64,000 nt of DNA from Polytrichum commune (taxonomy: Eukaryota > Streptophyta > Polytrichopsida > Polytrichales > Polytrichaceae), in NCBI GenBank assembly GCA_950295325.1, contig OX485806.1, forward strand, positions 28,148,001-28,212,000, given 5' to 3'. The notes under the pieces were generated by a model, which saw only the letters and a program-made list of their open reading frames with translations, searched no databases and was not told the DNA's origin. Of the stretch, positions 1 through 10,246 are shown piece by piece; the stretch's first letter is position 1; each line of letters starts with the position of its first letter. The position numbers were made by a program, and so were the translations under genes.

Positions 1-2793
1 ATGGCCCAAGCTTCAAACCAATTGATTGGAGGGTAAACTAAGCCATTTGCATTGAAATTTTGTGCATGATATTTCACATCTCTATGTACATGAAAAATGT
101 GGTTCATGATATTGAAGTTTGGGTGTGGTTTTGTGTGATGAATGTGTGTGCACAAGTTGCCACCGGTGAACATAAAAGTCTGAACGAAAGTTAAATCGAT
201 GATATTGAGGAGGATCGTTTTCTAGATTTGATGATCTTCATTGAAGCTAAGTTGTTGCTATGGACATGTAGAACAAACTTGTAAGTTAGAGCTTTCTGTA
301 CTTGCTAAGGACCTGTTTATACTGCATTGATTATCTTGATTATCCCAATTAATGACGGTGGTACTAAATCAAGAAGCATGCACTATTTAGCCAAATCTCA
401 AAGTTATTGAGGGCTAGAACTTTTATTGAGGGACACTAAATTCATGAATACATGCTCATTTACCATAGAATTCAAGAAAATTAGTGTGTTATAAGGTGTT
501 TGTAGAGTGATAAAGAAAAACTACATGAAAATGCATGCTTGTTAGTGGATTATGTCAAGTGTCGATTTCAATGAATATTGTAGACTTGGACAACTGATAA
601 AATAACTATAGTTAATTAGATTTTTTTCAATGCATTTTTGGGAACAACTATAGCTAACTAGAAAAAATTAAGACCAAATTCAAGAACAACTATATTTAAC
701 TAGAAAAATTCAAGTATTATTTTGTATTCGAAGAAGTTCACCTCTTGATTTGCTTTAGTTGAGGATCTTTAATATGCTTAGGCCATTGAGGATCATCAAG
801 AAACGCCTTCATACAATCACTCACAGTGTTGGGCTCCAGAACAACCTCCATGTACACCACCAACACAAATAACACACTAGTGACACTACAACACTACAAC
901 ATAACTCCGTGAACAGGTTGCTCTCAACTTTAGTTAACTAGACATAACTATAGTTAACTAGATTTTTTAGTAGACCAAATTTAGAACAACCATAGTTAAC
1001 TACATTTTTTGGTAGGTCAAATAGCGACGAACTATAATTACAAAAGACGACAATTAGTTAACTAATAGTGGAAAAATTAGTTAGTTAGTTGTCTAATATT
1101 TGGAATATTGTCAAGTGTTGGTACTTTTGGTGAATAGTGTTAGGGTGAACAATTGCTTCCTAGATCTTTTGGTGGCACTAATTTCATAGTGTAAAGAAAT
1201 TTAGTATCACCTTCATTAATTTCCCATACTCATTATTAGCCCTCCCTCACTAATTAGGATAATTAGTTCAATGACCAAGTTGTTGTGGTCACCATTTTCT
1301 AGACTCTCTCATTGGTTGAGAAACAAGGAGCGGTCCCACTGTTTGCCTCCGGGTTTGAGGTACTATAATGAAAGACCAAAGAAAAAATGATGTCAAAGCT
1401 AGAGGCTCCAAGTAAACACAAAACAAAGAAGAACCATTGAACAACAACAAGACAAAGAATGTGAAACAAGAAGACAAGAAGTTGAGAAGTTGAGAATATG
1501 AAATCCACAAAGTGCAAGAAGATTTATAAAATTGGTCTAAAAGATTCATGAAGTTGCTAGAGGTAAAGATCCACTATCATGAATTGAGTTGTGCCTTGTG
1601 TTGCATTTTTTATTCTAGAGGTTAGAGGCAGCATTATAAATCAAAATTTCAAATATTTCAAAAAAAAATTAATGTTTTTAAATTGAAAATCATAGAAGGC
1701 ATCAATACGTGAGGTCCTTGGAAAATCATTGTCGAAAATATTCCCCTCTTCCAGTATCAGTTCTTTGAGCTTTTCTCCGCCCAAGTATTGATCCAAGACT
1801 GCACGTGAATAGTCCCCCGATGAGAAATCCATATTCCGGTATTCATCAGTTCATGTGGCAAGGCTTAGGGCTCATGCATTGCCGTTGAGTTTGAATATAC
1901 TAATGCTATATGGCAATATGGAACAATTGACAAAGTTGCGGTGTTTATATTCGCCCCATTGGCATGGACTGACTATAGTTGTGACTATAGTTATAAAAAC
2001 ATAAAAATGGTCTCAAAATTTGCCGAGTATTTTTAAATGCATATTTTCAACTAAATTAAAAATAGATGCACCCCTAGTTGTGCCACATGTCAAGTCGGTT
2101 TACACGAATCATGAACGAATTTAGAAAATTCATGAAATTGGTAGAACAATATGGTAACATAGTTGGAAGGTTCATGGACGAGGTTGGAAACTTCATGAGA
2201 TTGAGTTTGCAATTCTGTGAAGTCATCTTACCAAAGGAGTAATGAAGAGAAAATGAAGTTGAACCTGTTTTTTGTGCCAGATTTAATCACATGTTGTATG
2301 TCACAGAACCTCATATTAAAAAGGAAGGGCCTTTAAGTTCATGCATTGAACACATGAATGGCTCGCACACGGTATGTGAAAATCTTGTACAATATTTCTC
2401 ATGTATGCCAATCAACTGTAAATGTGTAACTTGTATGCTTTGTTGATGCAAAAAACCTGCTTGCCTTTTTGTATTCAAGTCCAAGATTTGATACCAAGAG
2501 AGTTGAATTATGACAGGTTTCTCCACCTGCGTATATTGGATATAGAAAACCCTTGATTAAAACACAACTGGATCCATCCAGTAGGCCTTACAGTACATGT
2601 TAAAAAAGGACTGCCTTAGCCACCCTGCAAGATGTTCATTACTCAAATTCCCAGCCTTTAAAAAGGCCAGGGCTCAAAACATAGGAGTGGTAGAACACCA
2701 CTCATCCCTCTAATAGTACACCCAATTGGAACTACTCCAATATGTTAACCATTTGGTTATATTTCATGGTAAGCAGACACAAAACAAAACGGC
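1..2793. other. AT-rich intergenic DNA, no gene seen
   Basis: No convincing coding sequence on either strand; open frames are short and lack recognisable motifs. The stretch holds a cluster of GTTAAC-centred repeats (separate entry). It also holds a segment at about 360-470 that resembles 22340-22440: both contain the phrase GAATACATGCTCATTT, followed by TTCAAGA. The right end is the downstream flank of the VIPP1 gene, which is read leftwards and stops at 2794, so a 3' UTR probably occupies the last few hundred bases. Confidence 0.6.
603..1045. repeat. Cluster of AACTATAGTTAACTAG-like repeats
   Basis: At least six near-copies of the 16-mer AACTATAGTTAACTAG occur, around 605, 647, 688, 927, 946 and 988, with a weaker one near 1029. 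Spacing is irregular, about 20 to 240 bp. The core TAGTTAACTA is palindromic. No coding function is visible. Confidence 0.6.
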
Positions 2794-5700
2794 TCAAAAA
2801 TCATTGGTCCTCTTTCGTAACTCATTCAGTTCTCTTTCAATCTCAGAGTCCTTAAATGGGTAATTTGCATTGCTACTGCTACTGCTACTGCTTGTGACTG
2901 GTTGTGAGCGACCTGCTGGCAACTCCCCTCCTCCCCTCTGCAAGAATATAGCCGAGTCCCAACAGAATTAAAAACAATGACCCCAACTGCAAAACTAAAA
3001 ACAATGCATCCAGAGAAAGAAAACAATTTGATTGAGATTACTTGCACATCAAATAGTGAGGTCATGCTCCTCTTAAGAATTGGTACTCTTGAAGGACTAT
3101 AATAGGTGGGCCTCATTCAATAATTTATCCTAATCGGACACCTCTATTTGAGTGGTGGATAATTGGGTGCAAATCTAAGAGACACCAGAAACACGTGTTT
3201 TGAAGAGATTGGACTATGTGTGCAAAATCTGTTAGCCAGTCTAGGCCCAATAGTCAACATAATTGGGAGGGAACTATGTGGCCTTCTTATGGCTCACTGT
3301 GAGGGGAATTTGATACTTCATAACAATTTGAGATTAGTTCCTAACCTTTCCAATATTGATCCTCAACACACAAAACTTTCAACCTCACAAATCCAAACAG
3401 TATAAGGTGGTGAACAACAAATAGAAACCAAATAATGCCCATCTGCCTTATTGCAATTATTCAAGAAAAAACGATGTACATGGTATGAGTGAAGCACATC
3501 TTATACCTTGGAAGTGCCCAACATCTCCTGCTTTAATGAGGCTAAATCGTCATCCACGGAATCACTCTCCAAGAGTGCAAACTGTCATGAGGAACACAAA
3601 ATGCACATAAGTTTCTTGCAAGCAATGAAGCCAATATATATGAAAACAGACCCATAAACGCATAAATGCTGCCACACCCAAAAGGTGGTAAACTAATCTC
3701 AAGCTTGTATCACATAAGAAACAAGGGATAAGTATTGTATACCTTGCCAGCCAAATCATCAGTGCTAAGCTGATTCAGCGCATCGGATTCTGCCTCCAAA
3801 GTAGTGACTGCATGCTCAAACATTGGATAACACAAAAAGACTTGGTGAAACAGGCCCAAACAGGAACCCAAACCACAATCAGCTTCATATCTTAGCATGT
3901 ACGAACAGCAAAACAAGGGAGCACACATTTTCAACCATTTTCAGCCAAATACAAGGATTTTCTATTCCTAGACTTGAGAGGTAAATACAGCAGTCCTGTA
4001 CACAGTACCTTTTTCTTCCATCTTCTCAAAGGCTGCAAGAGCACTACTGGTGTTTATGTTACCCAACATCTCATTGACCTTCTGTGATGTCCTGTTGCAC
4101 AAGGCCAAAAAAATTGCATATCAAACTCCTATTCTCAAAGCAATCTTCATCTAACTCCCATTCTCCAGTAATTCCTTCTGAGGTTCCCATTCCAATTCAA
4201 AGGCAGATGAAAACTTTGTGTGCCCTCAATTCATAAATGTGGTCATGTCAAACATATCACATCAGCCTTGCAAGCTGAGTTCAACCTCACAATTTTTTCG
4301 TCTTTGGTTGTCAATGTTTATCAATAATGGCGACACAAAACAATCTACAATAATCAAATCACATCCAGTCCTCCGTGATTGAGAGGACTTCAGAACTTTA
4401 AAACAATGGAAACAGTAGAACTATTTGAAGTCTCTTAATCCAGAGCTTCAAAATTCACAGTATGAAAAACAGCATCAAATACCACAATCTGTAGCTTATG
4501 TCTTGAAGCGCACCCTTTGGTCATAAGACAAAACTGCAAATAAAACAAACTCATTGCACATACCTAGCAGATTGTGCTCGTGCTTTTAATGTGTCCTTCT
4601 TTGACTTAGCTTCTTGTATCTTGCTCTCTAGTAACTGCATTCAAACCAAATTTGTCATCATCTTTTTTTTGCTCGCCAATGCACTCACATTGATCTCAAT
4701 CCAGATAAGTGGAACCCTAAAAGGCAATGATGCATTTCTAATGGTGTCAAGCATGGTGATGATAGACTGAAAAGCCTCTAATTTATACTGAGTGTTTGAA
4801 AAGTGTGAAAACTTGGGAAACTTCAGAGGATTATGGTACCCGAGTATTAGAGATCAACTTCTCCACCACAGATTTCTGTGCGTCCAGCTGGTTCTTCAAT
4901 GCCTTGGCACTTTCCTGTGCAGATAAAAAGCAGAGATATAAATACATAAACTATACTCCACAACTACTAAGCCCTCCCAATGACAGGTATAATTCTCTGG
5001 AAACTACTCTCTCTCCTCGTATATATAATATCTTGTATTCTCATTAAAGTAAAATTTGTTTCCTTAATAGTGTGTCATTAATCCTGGTGGACTCCTCCTA
5101 TTTGCGGTGCTGGGTGTCTGATTAAGGGCTTAGTGCTTCTTGGATTTGCAACCTAAATGCCTTTGGTTGGAGCAAGAGCCTTCATAAGGTAGACCAGTAC
5201 TAATCCAACGTGGCAAAATCTGGACACCTATATTTGAGTGGTATGCGGTTAGGTGTGGATCTGAGAATGAACACCTGAAAGACATGTGTTTAAAAGAGAT
5301 TGGACAAAGTGCTCAGAATATGCTGACCATTCTACGCTCAATAATCAATGTTGGGAGGACCTATATGACCATTTAATGAGCACAAGAATCTTCACTTTGA
5401 CAATGAATATGATATACATGTAAGCTCTGAAAACTTTGGAGACAAGTGGCTATGTACACAATTTGGATTTGCTGATCATCTCACATTAATTGCATGTTTC
5501 ATATCCTTGAGTCCTTCACACGCCTACCTTAGTTGTACCTTAATTTGAATGACATAGGTATAGGTGATCACATTATGGGGTCTACTTTGCTCATTCCCAG
5601 GGTAAATAATAAGCTTGAGTTTTACCTCATAATCCTTCCTGCGTTTAAGTGCCTCCTTAGCCAACATCTCATCACCCTTCTCCAGAGCCAGTTTAGCTCT

Positions 5701-7640
5701 CCTGTACCAGTCATCAGCAGTTGTTTGTGATGCCTTGTACTTGTTTTCCAGCTGCTTTTGTGAGGCTAGAACCTTCACGAAACCAGCCCAAAAAATTTGA
5801 TTTCAATTCCTGAATATTAGCCAGAAATGAAAAAATATCCTTGTGTTCAATTAAGGTAAAGACAATGGCATATACTGATCGACCCAAAAGAAGTTAATTC
5901 TGATGGCATCTATATACATGTTGCATTGTTGGTCAACATCAACTCCAGGTTTTTTCAAGAAGCATTTACAGTCTGTCTTCATAATGCTTCCACATTCTTC
6001 AGGAGAAGACTCATCGAGGTCTGCTAAAAGATAAGTGGTCACTCACAAAAATACTTAAATCACACCTGCACATCTCAGATTTTAAGAGAAACTAGGGGAT
6101 GTCACGAACCTGGGCAGAAGCTTGACGCATCTTAATCAAGTCTTCATTCATTTCCAACACAGTCTGGTCTAGTAACTTCTCTGGGTCCTCTGCAGAACTC
6201 ACAATAGCATTTGCATAGGACTGCATTGCAACAAATTCATTCCTCAGATTAGGCATACTATTCAGACGCAACCATTCACATCGTCTTGTGCCTTCTAACA
6301 AAATAACCAAAAGTGATAACCATACCAAGAATTCATGTCAAACATTCATGCTACTTCCGGTCCACAAGCATTTGATGAAGTGATAATGACCAGAGACTAG
6401 TGCTTCCAAAGACTACTTAAAAACACTGCAAGAGAAAGTCCAACCAAAGAGTGTAACTAGAAATTAACCAAAACTTCACCCAAACTTAGAATCATAAAAC
6501 CTAAAAGGCAGAAATTATTACCCGCACAATCCTGACAACACGCTCAAAAATGTTCATCTGCGCGCACATGGCACCGCCACCACCCCTGCTCTGCCTAATG
6601 CTGTCCTCCACTGCTAGCACAAGGGCACAAGCTCCCACTGCCACAAATCCCCAAATTCCACCTTCAATACATTTACACAGTGTGCTTTACATTAGGGTGA
6701 AAAGCCCGGCTTATGTGCAATTGAGAACATGGTCTCAAGCATTAACGATGCAGATGTACGTCGAACAAGTTTCTTCCTCGTACGATGATTGAGCTGCCAG
6801 TAATAATCTGAGTTTGGTTCAGAGCTTATTTTTTCTTTGTGTAAGAAAACAGCATTGTGGTTCTTTCAACCTCAGATTAAAGACCACCCAGTCACATCAA
6901 GCCGGATCCAATTGTCATAGAAAACTTCAAGAGAACCCTATCCACCTCAAATGTTACTCCTCCTCTGTTTCCCACAAGAACCTGGAAACATAAATTTATG
7001 AAATTCTGAGTGCATGGTGATACCGCGCTATATATGAAAGGCACCATCTCTGTACTACAAATGCGCAAAACTGAGCACCAAAAAGCTCTCATCCACAGGC
7101 ACATGACCAAATTATCACGCCATAAAATGGCTTTTGCACATAGTCTCGGCACACATGTGCACCCATAGCAATAATTAACATAACCTAACCCTCACACATA
7201 CTCTCCAACCCATTACTCCTAATCTTGCAAGAACGGCAGGAGCACCTACAACTCTCTTCCAAAATCCCAAAACTCTTGGGTTGGGTATCCAAGACAGTGG
7301 GTTTAATTCTCTAAGGAATCACCCCCTTATAGTTTCGGAGAGCTCAATTGCAAAGAGAAATCAATTTGACCCCCCCAAAAAAATTGCACACACCTCCTCC
7401 ATCCCAGAAACTTGAATCCATGGACCGCGAAGTAAACGAGCTTCGGAGGGCCAGAACTTTCTGAGGCCTTCCAGAAACAGAGAGATTCGCATTGTAGTAA
7501 GGCGCCAAAGAAGCCGAGCAACTGACGCAGGATGCTGCAGACGAAGCCGCAGAAGATGATGCAATCGGAGTCCTCTTGCTGTTTGTCACAAAAGAGCATT
7601 CCATTAGCCCCGGGCCAGCCAAACCCAAAGCTCCCGCCAT
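2794..7640 (-). CDS. VIPP1: VIPP1 (PspA/IM30 family), ten exons
   Basis: VIPP1 is the chloroplast ESCRT-III-like membrane-remodelling protein needed to build and maintain thylakoids. Exons read leftwards: 7394-7640, 6522-6637, 6110-6220, 5626-5772, 4840-4914, 4564-4634, 4009-4091, 3743-3807, 3507-3581 and 2794-2937. All introns are GT-AG, phases agree throughout, and the total is 377 codons plus TGA. Exon 1 is a Ser/Ala-rich transit peptide starting MAGALGL. Exon 2 carries the amphipathic N-terminal helix ([12 protein letters not shown]). Exons 3-9 encode the PspA coiled coil, including [20 protein letters not shown] and [15 protein letters not shown]. The last exon has a Ser-rich linker (seven Ser in a row) and the C-terminal helix typical of VIPP1 and absent from PspA ([17 protein letters not shown]). 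The start is the first ATG of the transit-peptide frame. The exon 4 acceptor (GAAG before GTTCTAGCC) is the least typical splice site. Confidence 0.92.
3133..3325 (+). repeat. Dispersed repeat family C, copy 1 (VIPP1 intron 9)
   Basis: About 190 bp beginning GGACACCTCTATTTGAGTGG and containing AAGAGATTGGAC and a TTGGGAGG block. It aligns by eye with 5218-5400 in the same orientation and with 8440-8580 and 11775-11945 in reverse. All copies lie in introns or the gap around the two plastid genes. Small non-autonomous element; class not determined. Confidence 0.55.
5218..5400 (+). repeat. Dispersed repeat family C, copy 2 (VIPP1 intron 4)
   Basis: Starts GGACACCTATATTTGAGTGG and shares AAAGAGATTGGACAAAGTG and the TTGGGAGGAC block with copy 1. 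It lies between VIPP1 exons 4 and 5. Confidence 0.55.
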
Positions 7641-8439
7641 AGCTCTTTCCTTTCCTCTCTTCCTTCCCTTGCTTCCTTGTTTGCTTCCTTGCTTCCTTCG
7701 TCACCAGAATGTAAACCCAAACCCTTCGCTCAATGCGGCTTCAAATTCCAACAACTAGAAAACCTCACACCGAATTTGGTTGCCGCAAATTTGCGATGAG
7801 TAGAAACATAGGCAGTCACTCAGCAATAAGGGGCTTGAAAAGCAGGCGGATCACATCCATGACCATGGCCATACAAGAGTCGCCGTGTGGCTCTTTTCTG
7901 TTTGCGCTGCGTGTGCAAAAGGACCCTCTCCTTCCTCCCCTTTCTTTCTTTCCAAGATGGATGAATTTATAGATGAAGGTCAAAATGAAGAGCTATGTAC
8001 CTTAACCCATCATCATCCACTGGATGGTGGATGAAAAAGCAGGGGTAAGGTGGGGAAGTGGTGGTGTTCTGGAATTATGAATTGGAGTGTTTTGCAAGGT
8101 AAAAGAATGCATGTCCTCGAATAGCGGCGGCTGGGAACATGATCCACAGCGGTGCTGAATTTGGGGCTTGGATGTTGCTGGAAAAGAAATTCAACAGTTT
8201 TAGTAGTTGTGCTTAAGTAGTTGATTAGGTATGTGGATGTTGTTTGATTCCTTTTTCATGTTCTCCACCTTCTGCCAATCTAAGATTAACACAAACGAAA
8301 CTTGTGTTGCATTAGCAAATCTACAATGAAGATGAGCAAAAATCAGATCGAAAACTGGGCTTTCTAAGATTTAGTTATGGTTATCGGAAGTAGCATGTTT
8401 GTTGATTCCTCAATTGAATACATAGGTCTTCCCAATTGT

Positions 8440-8580
8440 GTTCACTATTGAGTGTGGAGTAGTTAAAATAACTTCAAGACGTAATCCAATCTCTTTAAAA
8501 AATGTGTGTTTATGGTGTCTGTTCTTTGATCCTCATCAAACCACACACCAATCAAATACAGGTGTCCAATTAAGAAAAGT
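8440..8580 (-). repeat. Dispersed repeat family C, copy 3 (inverted)
   Basis: Its reverse complement begins near TTGGACACCTGTATTTGA and contains AAAGAGATTGGATTACG, matching copies 1 and 2. Confidence 0.5.
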
Positions 8581-8629
8581 AGCCAAATAACACCCACAGA
8601 CATTTCATGGGTTTTTCACGTAAATCATG

Positions 8630-9390
8630 ATAATCTGTGTACGTAGTGGTTTTGTGGATGGGTCAGCATTCTCTGTGTATTTCAGATATGCAATATTACA
8701 CCAGATCTTCTTGGAAGTTGGTGCTGTTGTTGCTGTATTAGAGTTTAAGCAATGTAGTTTTGGTTACTCTGGAAACTTGTCACATACATTTAGGTGAGCA
8801 AGTTTTTATCACATAACTCGTAATAATGAAATCATGGGTTTTGTAGATTGGCATTTGAGCAGTATTCCAGATATGGTAAGAAAATATAGTCAATGTGCTG
8901 AAATTGGGTGTTGGGCGTCGCTGTTAGAAAAAGAGGTTGGTAAGCAATTTAGCTTTGCTTACCGCTGGAGACAAATTAAGCAGGCTTTTAAAACCTAATT
9001 CGTTATAATGAACTCATGGCTTTTGTAGATTGGTGTTTATGCTGCGAGTGTTCCAGATGTGCCATAAATTACATCGAACTTCATTGGAAGTTGGTTTTGG
9101 GTTGAGTGTTGCTGGAGAAAGTGTTTGGTGAATTGAGTTCTCTTAATATTTTTTTAACAAACAATTAAGCATGTCAATCCATGCGATTTGTAATGAACTC
9201 ATGGCTGGATTTTGTAGCTTGGTGTTTGTGCTGCAAGAATTCCAGATGTGACATACACCAAACCTCATTGGAAGTTGGTGTTGGTGTTGTAGGAAAAGAG
9301 TTCAAGCAATCAACTTTAGCTTACACTCGAAAGTCAGACACTTAGGTAAGCAGGTTCTTCCACATAAATCATAATGAACTCATGGCTCTC
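8630..9390 (+). repeat. Diverged tandem array, about 183-bp unit
   Basis: The phrase TAATGAACTCATGG(C/G), followed by TTTTGTAGATTGGTGTTT, a TTCCAGATRTG block and TTGGAAGTTGGTG, recurs. TAATGAA anchors lie near 8824, 9006, 9191 and 9372, giving spacings of 182, 185 and 181 bp. A more diverged unit begins near 8640. Non-coding. Confidence 0.65.
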
Positions 9391-9599
9391 TCATACTACA
9401 TTAGAAGAGTTTTCATTTCTGTGAAACAACCACAGTATGTGTGTGCTTTCTCAGTCCCCTGCATAGCATGTCTAAGTACTTGGGAGGATGGTTTTCTGGT
9501 ACAGTAACCAAGTGCAGATCACATTCACAGATACTTAATTGAAGCAACCAATGCATTACCCCAACACAAAATCATAGTGGCTGACCACACCTCAAATTA

Positions 9600-9887
9600 T
9601 TGACTCGCCATTGAAACTTGCTTGTGGTCGACTTTCTCAATCTCTAGAGATAAAAGAGTATGCCACTTCTGCTCCGACAATGTAGTTGAAAATGAAGCAC
9701 ACTTTGTGTTAATGTGTCCCCTCAACCACTCCTTTAGAGGTAGGTCTCCTTCCCTATTTCAGATTGTGGTACTAGGTAATCTCAAATCTTTCTTTCAATT
9801 GGCCCATCAAGTTGATATTAGCCTCTATCTTCCTGAGGCCATTGCAATTTGTTACTCTAGGAAATTAGCCTTTTCAACACCATCTTG
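9600..9887 (+). pseudogene. Remnant of a non-LTR retrotransposon C-terminal zinc-binding region
   Basis: The frame encodes CHFCSDNVVENEAHFVLMCP, a C-x2-C-x8-H-x4-C arrangement of the zinc-binding tail found after reverse transcriptase in plant LINEs (zf-RVT type). A hydrophobic segment with VVLGNLKSFFQLAHQVDISL follows. No reverse transcriptase, poly(A) tail or target duplication is visible around it. Alternative: a chance ORF, which the spacing and the ENEAHFVL context make less likely. Confidence 0.5.
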
Positions 9888-10246
9888 ATGTACTTCGAGT
9901 CCCATAAGCCTTTTGGCGTCCTGGACTCAAAATCAATTCCATAAACATCCTCTAAACAACATGAGCATTTCCGTATAAGTAGGAGAACAATTTTTTTTGA
10001 AGCTCAGGCAACTTTGATAATATTTCATGTGTACTTAGCTGTTGCATGCACTGCCAGTATTTGATATTCTGTATATTACACATTTCTGTATGTCTAACCT
10101 TATACACCTCGTCACCCTAAGAATCCCCCCTATGTGGTGTATTTGTCGTCTGTGGTCTTATGCTGTTCTTCTGCTTACCAAAAATCCTCCGCTACACTAC
10201 CTAACTATCACAGGGTACTTGAAAAGTAGCTATTCTCATCAGTAAT

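Larger units (their letters stand above)
7641..9599. other. Intergenic stretch between the plastid genes
   Basis: The left edge, 7641-7700, is the presumed VIPP1 5' leader. On the minus strand it is an almost pure purine run with repeated AAGGAAGC units. From about 8620 a diverged tandem array begins (separate entry). Copy 3 of repeat family C lies at 8440-8580. No convincing ORF; the open frame at 7733-7972 (+) has no recognisable content. Confidence 0.5.
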
